The notes under the pieces were generated by a model. It had not been told where the DNA came from. It searched no databases and worked only from the letters and a program-made list of their open reading frames with translations. Positions 37,071 to 46,230 of a stretch of 64,000 nucleotides of DNA are shown piece by piece; the stretch's first letter is position 1; each line of letters opens with the position of its first letter. The position numbers and the translations under genes were made by a program. Source of the DNA: Klebsiella grimontii (lineage in GTDB: Bacteria; Pseudomonadota; Gammaproteobacteria; Enterobacterales; Enterobacteriaceae); assembly GCF_900200035.1 (NCBI RefSeq), contig NZ_FZTC01000019.1, positions 496,001 to 560,000 on the forward strand, in the 5' to 3' direction.

Positions 37071-37382
37071 TCAAATCGCCACAACGTCAGCAACCTCAAA
37101 CTGAAAAACGTACGGGTCGGAGAGCAGCTGATACCGCTCATCATCCGCATAGGTTACCGCCACGTGATAGTCTTCACCGGCAAAGGCGATGACGGCATCC
37201 AGATTATTCCAGTACGTGGCCGGAAAAAAATGTTCCCACTCCCCCTGCGTTTCCCGCCTGACAAACGCCCCCGCGTTGCCGGTGATGCCCCGAGAATGTT
37301 GCACGCCTGTCGCCTGCAGATGAAGCGCAAACGCATCGCCAAACGCCACGGGAACACAGCCGTGCCAGGTTCTGACAATCAT
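37071..37382 (-). CDS. Small dimeric α/β-barrel-like protein
   Basis: 103 residues. The start IVRTWHG, the middle EWEHFFPATYWNNLDAVIAFAG and the C-terminal YQLLSDPYVFQFEV resemble antibiotic-biosynthesis-monooxygenase (ABM)-like ferredoxin folds. The activity is not known. ATG 37382 is 6 nt after GGAGG; TTG and GTG codons just upstream are unlikely starts. Confidence 0.6.
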   Translation of the reverse strand: MIVRTWHGCVPVAFGDAFALHLQATGVQHSRGITGNAGAFVRRETQGEWEHFFPATYWNNLDAVIAFAGEDYHVAVTYADDERYQLLSDPYVFQFEVADVVAI

Positions 37383-37545
37383 CACCAACCTCCATAATCA
37401 ATTACGCAAAGTGCATTTATAGCAAATAAATAGCAAAAAAAGAGAATTTTTATGCACTTCATAACAAGCAAACCATACCGCATGGTACATACCCGACATT
37501 TGCAGGTATAATCTCACTCATTATTCAGCGGATTCAGATACCAAG

Positions 37546-38085
37546 ATGACAAAACTCACCTTACAAGAGCAGATGCTAAAAGCCGGACTCGTGACCAGCA
37601 AAAAAATGGCCAAAGTTCAGAGAACGGCGAAAAAATCCCGCGTTCAGGCCCGTGAAGCCAGAGAGGCGGTGGAAGAGAATAAAAAAGCGCAGCTTGAGCG
37701 AGATAAGCAGCTTAGTGAGCAACAAAAGCAGGCCGCGCTATCGAAAGAGTATAAAGCGCAGGTTAAGCAGCTTATTGAAATGAATAAAATCGATATATCC
37801 AAAGGCAATATTGATTTTAACTTCACGGATAACAACTTTATTAAAAAAATCGCCGTGGATAAACTGACCCAGGCGCAGCTGATTAGCGGTCGTCTCGCCA
37901 TTGCCCGTCTGGCTGGTGATAATGACGGTGAGAGCCAATACGCGATTATCCCGGCGAGCGTAGCGGATAAAATCGCCCAGCGCGACGCCAGCAGCATTGT
38001 TTTAAACAGCGCGCTGAGTGCGGAAGAGCAGGACGAAGACGATCCGTATGCTGATTTTAAAGTTCCCGATGATTTGATGTGGTAA
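37546..38085 (+). CDS. yaiL: DUF2058 nucleoprotein-like protein YaiL
   Basis: 179 residues, the exact length of E. coli YaiL and alike through most of its length (TLQEQMLKAGLVTSKK, ADKIAQRDASSIVL, DDPYADFKVPDDLMW). A long charged coiled-coil-like helix (about 20-85) precedes a globular half. Function is not established; the family is called polynucleotide-associated only by old annotation. It is probably a relocated copy relative to E. coli. Confidence 0.82.
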   Translation: MTKLTLQEQMLKAGLVTSKKMAKVQRTAKKSRVQAREAREAVEENKKAQLERDKQLSEQQKQAALSKEYKAQVKQLIEMNKIDISKGNIDFNFTDNNFIKKIAVDKLTQAQLISGRLAIARLAGDNDGESQYAIIPASVADKIAQRDASSIVLNSALSAEEQDEDDPYADFKVPDDLMW

Positions 38086-38199
38086 GCAACGCGGGCCTCC
38101 GCAGACCGGAGATTCAGGCGTAGTCTATGCGGGCATTGTGCTTTACGCTACCCGCGGCAAAAATTGAGTAGATAAACGATTAACCAGGCGGTAACGGCG

Positions 38200-38676
38200 A
38201 TGAACGGAACGATCACAACATGGTTTAAAGATAAAGGTTTTGGATTTATCAAAGATGAAAACGGCGATAATCGCTATTTTCATGTGATTAAAGTTGCCAA
38301 CCCTGAACTGATTAAAAAAGATGCGGCTGTCACGTTCGAACCCACCACGAATAACAAGGGTTTGTCAGCTTACGCGGTGAAAGTCCTGCCGGAAAGCAAA
38401 TATATCTATATTGCAGGCGAGCGGATTAAGCTTACGTCGATCAAATCTTTCCTGGTATACAGCGAGGAAGAGCCCGCCGATGCCCGCATTGATAAAGAGA
38501 ATGCGGTACTCTCCGTGGGCCTGTTGATGGGAAATATCAGGCCAAAATCCGCCGCGAAGCCCGGCGAAATGCGCTCGGTGAAAAAGCTGGCTATCACCAC
38601 CTTCCAGGGGAGCACCCTCATTTTCTCGGAAGATGAGATTGATATTGAGGCCACGGTAAAACTGCTTAAAGTGTAA
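38200..38676 (+). CDS. Cold-shock-domain protein with C-terminal extension
   Basis: 158 residues. The first 70 form an OB-fold cold-shock domain with RNP1 KGFGFIK and RNP2-like RYFHVIKV, so it binds single-stranded nucleic acid. The remaining 85 residues are of unknown fold, with β-rich KLAITTFQGSTLIF. Longer than the CspA type. Start weak (GGCGATG). Hairpin AAACCGGGC-TCCGC-GCCCGGTTT (38693-38715) follows. Confidence 0.78.
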   Translation: MNGTITTWFKDKGFGFIKDENGDNRYFHVIKVANPELIKKDAAVTFEPTTNNKGLSAYAVKVLPESKYIYIAGERIKLTSIKSFLVYSEEEPADARIDKENAVLSVGLLMGNIRPKSAAKPGEMRSVKKLAITTFQGSTLIFSEDEIDIEATVKLLKV

Positions 38677-38995
38677 CAACATACAGTGAACCAAACCGGG
38701 CTCCGCGCCCGGTTTGAGACTTATGACCCACCCGTTTTCAACATCTGCCCCATATCTCCGCCGGGCGGTGGCTAACCGGTAGCGCCGAAACCCAGGAGGC
38801 GAAATTAATTGCAGCGCTGAGCTAAACGCAATATTTATATACGCTCCTGCGCGCGATCGCTCTATCTCCGTAAATTAAATTCCTCAGAATAAGCTAATTC
38901 GCATCATGTGTTAAAACCAGGGTTATTATACAGCACAAAGTGAACAGCATTTAGATTCGCATCATTTATCCTCGTAGCCAAAAACAAATTTGGTG
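38677..38995. other. Gap after the cold-shock gene
   Basis: 319 bp. The hairpin AAACCGGGC-TCCGC-GCCCGGTTT (38693-38715) is the only structure seen. The remainder has no supported feature. Confidence 0.5.
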
Positions 38996-39613
38996 ATGTT
39001 GATGACTATATTTAAAAGCTTACTCTCCTTTCTTGGTGCGGCTTGCGCCAGCGCATTTGTGGTACTTAGCCTATGGGTCGATATATACTTTTGGGATTAT
39101 AATATTTCGGAACTATCACTGACCGAAATTGTGCAGGAGTCCGTTTTAACAGCCATCGTATTTATTCATTTCCTGCTTGCCAGGAGGTATAAAGCCATGC
39201 GCTACTGTAATATTCTGGTTGGCGGTTTTTTCCTTGCCATGCTAATTCGCGAACTGGACGCCCTTTTTGATCTCATTGCTCACGGTAGCTGGGTATGGTT
39301 TGCGCTGATTGCAGCTCTTTTAGCCTTAATTCATCCAGTTATTCATTATCGTCAGACCCTGCACCAGCTAGCACAATATACTCGTACCCCCTCGTACGGC
39401 CTATTAATCAGCGGCCTGTTGGCTATTCTGGTCTTCTCCCGACTCTTCGGCATGCAAGCCTTATGGCTGGCCATTCTCGATGGCGGTTACGTTCGGGTGG
39501 TAAAAAACGTCGTAGAGGAAGGCTGCGAATCATTCGGTTATATGCTTTGTCTCACCGCCTCGATTGGCTATTTTTGCACTTTTCGCGAAACGTTAGCGCA
39601 GAAATCATATTGA
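38996..39613 (+). CDS. Integral membrane protein, function unknown
   Basis: 205 residues with about six hydrophobic segments, mostly short and rich in Leu/Ile/Phe, and charged loops (ARRYKAMRY, HYRQTLHQLAQYTRTP). ATG 38996 or 39002 are both possible; neither has a strong ribosome site. I do not recognise the family. No operon partner. Confidence 0.6.
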   Translation: MLMTIFKSLLSFLGAACASAFVVLSLWVDIYFWDYNISELSLTEIVQESVLTAIVFIHFLLARRYKAMRYCNILVGGFFLAMLIRELDALFDLIAHGSWVWFALIAALLALIHPVIHYRQTLHQLAQYTRTPSYGLLISGLLAILVFSRLFGMQALWLAILDGGYVRVVKNVVEEGCESFGYMLCLTASIGYFCTFRETLAQKSY

Positions 39614-40042
39614 ACCATCCGCTCTTAACGGCTGTCCCGCAAAACAGAGGTTTTGCCGAGTTGAGGGGGCGAACGCTTCCCTACTCCAGGTTCCTTCTGC
39701 CAATCTTGATGGCAGGCGTAACGCCTTGATGTCATAAGTAAGGTAAGTCCTAAATATTCTCAGCGCTTAACTGTTTAATGGTTTTGCCCGCAGCGCGAGG
39801 ATAAAATTTCGCTGCTATGGTACTGCCTCCATAGCAAATTGCTCACCTGCAGCTCTTGCATACGGTTCGCAGGTGAGCAACCTCACCCGCAGTGTAAAAT
39901 GCAAATGCGTGCCGGGCATGCCCGGGCACTGCTGCAGAGTAACCTCGCAAATCCTGACGAGTCTGAGCATTCCTTTTCGGGAAAAAACACACATAAAACC
40001 GGGCGCTGTGCCCGGTCTTCTTCTACTCGTCAAAACGCTCGA
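39614..40042. other. 429-bp gap before dcp, with a long inverted repeat and the dcp terminator
   Basis: TTGCTCACCTGC (39839-39850) and GCAGGTGAGCAA (39869-39880) are perfect 12-bp arms with an 18-nt loop. A second GC-rich palindrome-like run GTGCCGGGCATGCCCGGGCAC (about 39909-39929) follows. ACCGGGC-GCTGT-GCCCGGT (39998-40016), with T residues on the minus strand, is the probable dcp terminator. No ORF is convincing. Confidence 0.5.
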
Positions 40043-42085
40043 CTAACTCAGCCCGCGGTTTTCCAGCATCGGCTCAATCTGCGGATCGTGTCCGCGCCAC
40101 TGGCGATAAAGTTCAGCTAAATCAGTGCTATTGCCGCGAGACAAAATCGCTTCGCGGAAGCGCTGGCCGTTTTCACGGCTTAAACCACCCTGCTCAACGA
40201 ACCACTGGTAGCCGTCGTCCGCTAGCATCTGCGTCCACAGGTAAGCGTAATAACCCGCGGCGTAGCCGCCGCCGAAAATATGCGAGAAGTAGCTGCTGCG
40301 ATAGCGTGGCGGCACCGCGGCAAGATCCATACTCTCCGCGTGCAGGGCCGCGGCTTCAAACGCATCCACGTCCTCGGGTAGCTTATCCACCGTCACGCTG
40401 TGCCAGCGCATATCCAGCAGCGCCGCCGCGAGCAGTTCGCTCATATCGTAGCCTTTATTAAACTTCGCCGCGCGGAACATGCTGTCGCGCAGCGCTTCCG
40501 GCATAGCTTCCCCGGTTTGATGATGCCGCGCATAGTGGGCAAACACCTGCGGCTCGCTGGCCCAATGTTCATAAATTTGCGAAGGAAACTCCACAAAATC
40601 GCGCGGGGTATTGGTTCCTGACAGGCTGGCATACTTCTGGCTGGCAAACAGGCCGTGCAGGGTATGACCAAATTCGTGGAATAAAGTGATGACCTCATCC
40701 CAGGAAAGCAGCGCGCTGTGTCCGGCTTTGGGTTTCTGATAGTTACAGACGTTGTAGATAACCGGATGCTGCGCTCGCAGGGTCGATTGTTCGACAAACA
40801 CGCCCATCCATGCCCCGCCGCTTTTACTATCCCGCGAGAAGTAGTCGCCGTAGAACAGCGCGATCCCCTCGCCGTTAGCGTCGATAATTTCCCATACCTG
40901 TACGTCAGGGTGATAAACCGGAATATCGAATCGTTCGATAAAGCGAATACCGAACAACTGTGTCGCCGTCCAGAACACGCCATCGCGCAGGACGCGGTCG
41001 AGGGCAAAATAGGGTTTTAACTGCGCTTCATCGATGGCAAATTTCGCCCTGCGCACCTGCTCGGCGTAATAGAGCCAGTCCCAGGCCGCCGCGCGGAAAT
41101 CGCCCCCTTCATTATCAATAACCTGCTGGATTTCCGCCAGCTCCTGCTCGGCCCGCGCCCTTGCCGCCGGGGCGATTCGTCGCATAAAGGCAAACGCCTC
41201 CCCCGGCGCTCCCGCCATCTGATCGGCCATTGACCAACTGGCAAAGTCGTCCGCGCCCAGCAGCTGCGCTTTACGCGCGCGAATTTCCGCCAGCCGCAGC
41301 ACCAGCTCGCGGGTATCATTCGCATCGCCCTTCTGATTGCGCGTCCAACCGGCCGCAAACAAGTTCTCTCGCGTCTGCCTCTCCTGCAGCGAGAGCAGCG
41401 CGGGCTGCTGGGTGGTATTGAGTAAAGGCAGCAGCCAGCGACCGCTTAATCCCTTATCCTGCGCGGCCTCTGCCGCTGCGCTTATCTCCTCGTCGCTAAG
41501 TCCCGCGAGCTGATGGACATCCTCCACCACCAGACCGCCAGATTTTACCGCCGCCAGCAGGCGCTGCTGAAACTGGCTTTGCAGCGCTGCCGCTTCGGTA
41601 TTCAGCGCGCGAAGCGCCGCTTTTTGCTCATCCTCAAGCATCGCGCCCGCAAGGGTAAAACGTTGCCAGGTCACCTCCAGCAAACGCCGGGATTCGCTAT
41701 CCAGAGAGAGCGAATCCCGCTGCTCCCACACTCGCTTCACCCGCTGAAAAAGCGCATCGTTAAGCCAGATATCATTCGCCAGTTCCGCCAGCTCGGCGGA
41801 AAACTGCTCATCAAGCGCCTGAATAGTCGGGTTGGTCTCCGCTCCCGCCATCGCGAAAAAGACGTTCGTCACCCGCGCCAGCAGCTGGCCGCTCTGCTCC
41901 AGGGCCTCCAGCGTGTTGGCAAAATCAGCCGGCTGGGGGTGATTAACGATGGCGGCAATCTCCGCGCGCTGGCGGCGAACGCCCTCGTCGAAGGCCGGAC
42001 GGTAATGACTCACGTCAATCACATCGAAACGCGGCGCCTGATAAGGCAGCAGGCTGACGCTGAAAAAAGGATTGTTCTCCGACAT
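40043..42085 (-). CDS. dcp: Peptidyl-dipeptidase Dcp
   Basis: 680 residues (E. coli Dcp 681), zinc metallopeptidase of family M3 that removes C-terminal dipeptides in the cytoplasm or periplasm. The zinc motif HEFGHTLH (about 466-473) and the downstream Glu in EFPSQIYEHW are present. ATG 42085 sits 6 nt after AGGAG; the ATG two codons upstream abuts it. Divergent from ydfG. Confidence 0.95.
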   Translation of the reverse strand: MSENNPFFSVSLLPYQAPRFDVIDVSHYRPAFDEGVRRQRAEIAAIVNHPQPADFANTLEALEQSGQLLARVTNVFFAMAGAETNPTIQALDEQFSAELAELANDIWLNDALFQRVKRVWEQRDSLSLDSESRRLLEVTWQRFTLAGAMLEDEQKAALRALNTEAAALQSQFQQRLLAAVKSGGLVVEDVHQLAGLSDEEISAAAEAAQDKGLSGRWLLPLLNTTQQPALLSLQERQTRENLFAAGWTRNQKGDANDTRELVLRLAEIRARKAQLLGADDFASWSMADQMAGAPGEAFAFMRRIAPAARARAEQELAEIQQVIDNEGGDFRAAAWDWLYYAEQVRRAKFAIDEAQLKPYFALDRVLRDGVFWTATQLFGIRFIERFDIPVYHPDVQVWEIIDANGEGIALFYGDYFSRDSKSGGAWMGVFVEQSTLRAQHPVIYNVCNYQKPKAGHSALLSWDEVITLFHEFGHTLHGLFASQKYASLSGTNTPRDFVEFPSQIYEHWASEPQVFAHYARHHQTGEAMPEALRDSMFRAAKFNKGYDMSELLAAALLDMRWHSVTVDKLPEDVDAFEAAALHAESMDLAAVPPRYRSSYFSHIFGGGYAAGYYAYLWTQMLADDGYQWFVEQGGLSRENGQRFREAILSRGNSTDLAELYRQWRGHDPQIEPMLENRGLS

Positions 42086-42257
42086 CTTCATCTCCTGAAT
42101 ACGATTATTCTGTAAGATTAGGCAACTCATTGATTGACCGCAATGATTACTCTGTTAACCGCCGCGATCGGCCTCCTTTGCCCGATGATTTCCATTACCC
42201 GCCACCGGGATCGCGTGCTATGGTATGAAGACACAAAAAGCGTTGAGGAACAGTAAG

Positions 42258-43007
42258 ATGATTATTCTGGTTACCGGAGCAACAGCGGGTTTTGGGGAAA
42301 GTATTACTCGCCGTTTTATCGCTAACGGTCACAAAGTGATTGCCACCGGGCGCCGCGAAGAGCGCCTGAAAACGTTGAAAGATGAGCTGGGCGACAACCT
42401 TTATACCGCCCAACTGGACGTACGCAATCGCGCAGCCATTGAAGAGACGATCGCCGGGCTGCCCGCCGAGTGGCAGGCGATTGATATTCTGGTCAATAAC
42501 GCCGGACTGGCGCTGGGTCTTGAGCCCGCGCATAAAGCCAGCCTTGAAGACTGGGAAGACATGATTGATACCAATAATAAAGGGCTGGTTTATATGACCC
42601 GCGCCGTCCTGCCGGGGATGGTTGAACGTAACCGCGGCCATATTATCAATATTGGTTCGGTCGCCGGCGCCTGGCCTTATGCCGGCGGTAACGTCTACGG
42701 TGCGACCAAAGCTTTTGTGCGCCAGTTCAGCCTCAATCTTCGTACCGACCTTCACGGCACCGCCCTTCGCGTGACCGATATTGAACCCGGCCTGGTTGGC
42801 GGCACCGAATTCTCCAACGTGCGCTTTAAAGGCGATGACGCTAAAGCCGAGAAAGCTTACGAAAATACCCAGGCCCTGACGCCGGAGGACGTGACCGAAG
42901 CGGTCTGGTGGGTCGCGACCCTGCCAAAACACGTCAACATCAACACCCTGGAACTCATGCCGGTCAGCCAAACTTTTGCCGGGCTGAACGTTCACCGCCA
43001 GGGCTAA
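42258..43007 (+). CDS. ydfG: NADP-dependent 3-hydroxy acid dehydrogenase YdfG
   Basis: 249 residues, short-chain dehydrogenase. The Rossmann motif TGATAGFG (residues 7-14), NNAG (about 83), catalytic Ser in GSVAGAWP and YxxxK in VYGATK are present. It acts on L-allo-threonine, L-serine and malonic semialdehyde. ATG 42258 is 8 nt after GAGGAA and gives the family N-terminus. Hairpin GACCCGGCC-AGCA-GGCCGGGTC at 43015-43036. Confidence 0.93.
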   Translation: MIILVTGATAGFGESITRRFIANGHKVIATGRREERLKTLKDELGDNLYTAQLDVRNRAAIEETIAGLPAEWQAIDILVNNAGLALGLEPAHKASLEDWEDMIDTNNKGLVYMTRAVLPGMVERNRGHIINIGSVAGAWPYAGGNVYGATKAFVRQFSLNLRTDLHGTALRVTDIEPGLVGGTEFSNVRFKGDDAKAEKAYENTQALTPEDVTEAVWWVATLPKHVNINTLELMPVSQTFAGLNVHRQG

Positions 43008-43014
43008 GCTCTGT

Positions 43015-43036
43015 GACCCGGCCAGCAGGCCGGGTC
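43015..43036 (+). terminator. Hairpin after ydfG
   Basis: Nine-bp perfect stem with AGCA loop, no long T run. Confidence 0.6.
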
Positions 43037-43097
43037 TGGGCTGAAAGAGAAAAAACACGTAAAATAGCGCAAATACCTCATAAAAAAGTAATTATCC

Positions 43098-43784
43098 ATG
43101 GCCGCAGAAGCACAACTGAATCCGACACAGCCCGTCAATCAGCAAATTTATCGTATCCTTCGTCGGGATATCGTCCATTGTCTGATCCCGCCAGGCACCC
43201 CGCTTTCGGAGAAGGAAGTCTCCGTGCGCTTTGATGTTTCTCGTCAACCGGTTCGCGAAGCCTTTATTAAACTGGCCGAGAACGGTTTGATCCAGATCCG
43301 CCCGCAGCGCGGGAGCTACGTGAATAAGATCTCTCTCTCGCAGGTGCGCAACGGCTGTTTTGTCCGCCAGGCCATTGAATGCGCCGTGGTGCGGCGCGCC
43401 GCCGGGATGGTGAACGATGAACAGCTCTACCAGCTTGAGCAAAATCTAAATCAGCAGCGTACGGCGGTCGAACGCCAGCAGTTAACCGATTTTTTCCAGC
43501 TGGATGACGAATTTCACCAGAAGCTCTCGCAAATCGCCGACTGCCAGTTAGCCTGGGATACCGTCGAAAATATTAAAGCTACCATCGACCGGGTGCGCTA
43601 TATGAGCCTCGATCATGTGACTCCTCCCGATATGATGCTGCGTCAGCATTACGATATTTTCCAGCCGCTGGTCGCCCGTGACCCGGACGCGGTGGAAAAA
43701 GCGATGAGCTTACATCTGCAAGAAATTAGCGAATCCGTGCTGCTGGTACGTCAGGAAAATAGCGACTGGTTTAGCGAGGAATAA
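43098..43784 (+). CDS. rspR: GntR-family regulator RspR (YdfH)
   Basis: 228 residues, same length as E. coli RspR. GntR winged helix at residues 15-78 ([21 protein letters not shown]) and FCD effector domain (helical, with metal-type histidines in [16 protein letters not shown] and SLHLQEI). It represses rspAB in E. coli. Its likely operator is the 13-bp motif found upstream of both rspA and ydfI. Confidence 0.92.
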   Translation: MAAEAQLNPTQPVNQQIYRILRRDIVHCLIPPGTPLSEKEVSVRFDVSRQPVREAFIKLAENGLIQIRPQRGSYVNKISLSQVRNGCFVRQAIECAVVRRAAGMVNDEQLYQLEQNLNQQRTAVERQQLTDFFQLDDEFHQKLSQIADCQLAWDTVENIKATIDRVRYMSLDHVTPPDMMLRQHYDIFQPLVARDPDAVEKAMSLHLQEISESVLLVRQENSDWFSEE

Positions 43785-43835
43785 AATGCGTCGCGGCAGA
43801 ATATACGGTCTGCCGCTCTGGGTTTATTATGCGGA

Positions 43836-44267
43836 CTATCTGACCACCAGAACCGGTATTTTGGCGTGACGTAAAATCGACTCCGCGTTTGAACCAAGAA
43901 GATGAGTTGATATACCCGGTTTACGGGAACCAATAACAATAACGTCAAATTCCTCATTGCTGCTCATGGCCAGGATTTCATCGCGCACGTTGCCAAATAC
44001 CACTCTGGAATGAATCCGCCCGGCGGGTATCGAGAACAGACGGGATAGGGTCTTCATCTTTTTCTCTGACTCTTCGCGCATATAGGCTTCAAACTTACGG
44101 ATATCGGCGGCAAAACCGCGTAAAATCGAGCTGCTGCTGTTCGGCAGAACGTTGAGCAGCGTAATTTCCCCTTCATCCGCTGATGCTAAAAACTCGGCAT
44201 GGCGAACCGCCTTATCGCTTAAATCCATTTCAAAAACGTCTACGGGTAGCAAAATTTTTTTGTACAT
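43836..44267 (-). CDS. Universal stress protein (UspF/UspG type)
   Basis: 143 residues, single Usp domain. The ATP-binding signature is present as GSRKPGISTHLLGSNAESILRHA followed by VLVVR, described from its position at 112-143. Such proteins bind ATP and accumulate in stasis or adhesion. GGAG precedes ATG 44267. It takes the place that ydfZ holds in E. coli. Confidence 0.85.
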   Translation of the reverse strand: MYKKILLPVDVFEMDLSDKAVRHAEFLASADEGEITLLNVLPNSSSSILRGFAADIRKFEAYMREESEKKMKTLSRLFSIPAGRIHSRVVFGNVRDEILAMSSNEEFDVIVIGSRKPGISTHLLGSNAESILRHAKIPVLVVR

Positions 44268-44543
44268 AGTCCGTTCTCCTTTTTTCTGAGGAAACTTAGT
44301 AGGTTAACTCATCATGCCATATTTACTGCAGCAGGAGAACGAATAATCACTCAGATAAATATTTAATTGATTAAAATAAATTCCACTTATTTATACTTAA
44401 CTGTTGTTAGATAAAGTTATGTATATTCAACGATCTGGATCAAAGTTTATTCCAGACGGGAAATATTTTCAGGCGGGTAAAGCGCCCACTGATAAAGCGC
44501 GATGGCAGAGCCGCCGGGATCGGCGGCACGCGGGCGAAATAGA

Positions 44544-46007
44544 TTAATTTGCCTGAGCCCAGGCCGCTACGGTAGCTTTTGCGCCGTGCGCTTGCAGCGA
44601 TAAATAAGCGCGAACCACCGCGTTGACGAAACGGCTCTCCTTGGGCAGGCTCAAACCAAAAATAGCCTCAATACCCAGCAGCGCCCGTACGCGTTCTTCG
44701 CCGTCTTCGCTGTTCTGAACGGTTTGCGTAATCACCGGCAGCATAGGATCGGAGATTTCAATCGCCTGCCCCTGGTCATCCACCCCGCTCACATAGCGCA
44801 TCCAGCCCGCGACGCCCATCGCCAGCAGAGGAAAGTCGCCGCCATCCGCCAGGTGCCAGCGAATCGAATCCAGCATCCGCTGCGGCAGTTTCTGACTGCC
44901 GTCCATGGCGATCTGCCAGGTACGATGTTTGAGCGCCGGATTGCTATAGCGCTCAATCAGAAGTCCGGCATAGCGTGCCAAATCCACACCCTTCACGCTC
45001 AGCGTCGGCGCCTGTTCAGCCAGCATCAGCGTATGCGCGGCGCGGCGATAGTTTTCGTCCTGCATGCAGTCATTAATATGCTGATAGCCAGCCAGATACC
45101 CCAGATAAGCCAGAAAAGAGTGGCTGCCGTTAAGCATGCGCAGCTTCATCTCTTCAAACGGCAGCACGTCCGACACCAGCTCGGCGCCGGCTTTTTCCCA
45201 CTGCGGACGCCCGGCGACAAAGTTGTCTTCGATGACCCACTGGCGAAACGGCTCGCAGGCGACTGCTGCCGGGTCACGCACGCCGGTGAGCTGTGCAATT
45301 TTATCCAGCGTATCGGCAGTCACTGCCGGAACGATACGGTCAACCATAGTCGAGGGGAACGTGACGTTGCGCGTAATCCATTCGGCCAAATCAGCATCAA
45401 CGGCGCGAGCATAGGCGCAGATGACATTACGCATGACGTGGCCATTTTCCGGCATATTGTCGCAGGACATCACGCTGAAGGCCGGCAGCCCTGCCGCTTT
45501 GCGTCGAGCCAGGGCTTCGACTACGACGCCGGGCGCGGATTTCGGTTGCCGGGGATTTTGTAAATCGGCCGCAATCAGCGGGTGATCCAACTGCAGCTCA
45601 CCGCTGGCCGGAGAGTGGCAGTAGCCTTTTTCGGTAATGGTCAATGACACAATCGCGACCTGCGGCTCGCACATTTTTGCCAGCACGCTCTCCAGACCAT
45701 CGACCTGGGCGTGCATCGCCTGCTTGACCACGCCAACCACGCGGGCGGTCCAGGCATCCGCTGACATTTCAGCGACGGTATAAAGTAAATCCTGCTTCTG
45801 GAGATCGGCGATCTGCTGCTCGCCGCCGATCAGGTTCACTTCGGTATAGCCCCAGTCGCTGCCGTGTTCTGTCGCCAGAATATCGGCGTATACGGCCTGG
45901 TGAGCGCGGTGAAATGCGCCAAAGCCCAAATGAACGATACGCGGAATAAGGCGGTTGCGATCGTATGCCGGCAGCGTGGCGTTAGCTGTTAAAAGCATAT
46001 TTTCCAT
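44544..46007 (-). CDS. ydfI: Mannitol dehydrogenase family protein YdfI (fructuronate reductase-like)
   Basis: 487 residues, polyol long-chain dehydrogenase with [14 protein letters not shown] near the N-terminus and the catalytic Lys/Asn region [19 protein letters not shown]. By family it reduces fructuronate or oxidises mannonate with NAD; it resembles E. coli YdfI over its full length. ATG 46007 gives the E. coli-like start; the frame runs 26 codons further without support. Has its own promoter with the rsp motif. Confidence 0.9.
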   Translation of the reverse strand: MENMLLTANATLPAYDRNRLIPRIVHLGFGAFHRAHQAVYADILATEHGSDWGYTEVNLIGGEQQIADLQKQDLLYTVAEMSADAWTARVVGVVKQAMHAQVDGLESVLAKMCEPQVAIVSLTITEKGYCHSPASGELQLDHPLIAADLQNPRQPKSAPGVVVEALARRKAAGLPAFSVMSCDNMPENGHVMRNVICAYARAVDADLAEWITRNVTFPSTMVDRIVPAVTADTLDKIAQLTGVRDPAAVACEPFRQWVIEDNFVAGRPQWEKAGAELVSDVLPFEEMKLRMLNGSHSFLAYLGYLAGYQHINDCMQDENYRRAAHTLMLAEQAPTLSVKGVDLARYAGLLIERYSNPALKHRTWQIAMDGSQKLPQRMLDSIRWHLADGGDFPLLAMGVAGWMRYVSGVDDQGQAIEISDPMLPVITQTVQNSEDGEERVRALLGIEAIFGLSLPKESRFVNAVVRAYLSLQAHGAKATVAAWAQAN

Positions 46008-46072
46008 GATGGCTCTCATAGTTATGATTTCTGATTTCCCACGGAGGGGGTGGATATAAACCATCTCACGCA

Positions 46073-46113
46073 ATTGGTATGACATCTTTGATATTCATCA
46101 ACTACCATACAAG
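46073..46113 (-). promoter_or_regulatory. Candidate RspR site upstream of ydfI
   Basis: ACTACCATACAAG (46101-46113) is identical to a site upstream of rspA (49953-49965), and ATTGGTATG (46073-46081) is an inverted half-site. These resemble sugar-acid GntR operators (TTGGTATACCAA). Confidence 0.5.
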
Positions 46114-46160
46114 AAGCTGGATGGCTAGATTTTCGCAATAACCGCTGGCAAAAGAGGTAA

Positions 46161-46187
46161 AACTGCCGGGCTAAAAGCCCGGCAGTT
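46161..46187. terminator. Terminator of the rspAB-ydfJ unit
   Basis: AACTGCCGGGC-TAAAA-GCCCGGCAGTT, 11-bp perfect stem with T residues on the minus strand. Confidence 0.75.
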
Positions 46188-46230
46188 TCCTGTTTACGGC
46201 TATCATCTTAGGGTGCGGACTTGATGCGTT

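Noticed and set aside
39815..40033. 72-codon frame in the gap before dcp
   Set aside because: Covers the hairpins and the dcp terminator; not protein-like.
42195..43058. Minus-strand open frame opposite ydfG
   Set aside because: Antisense shadow of a conserved dehydrogenase.
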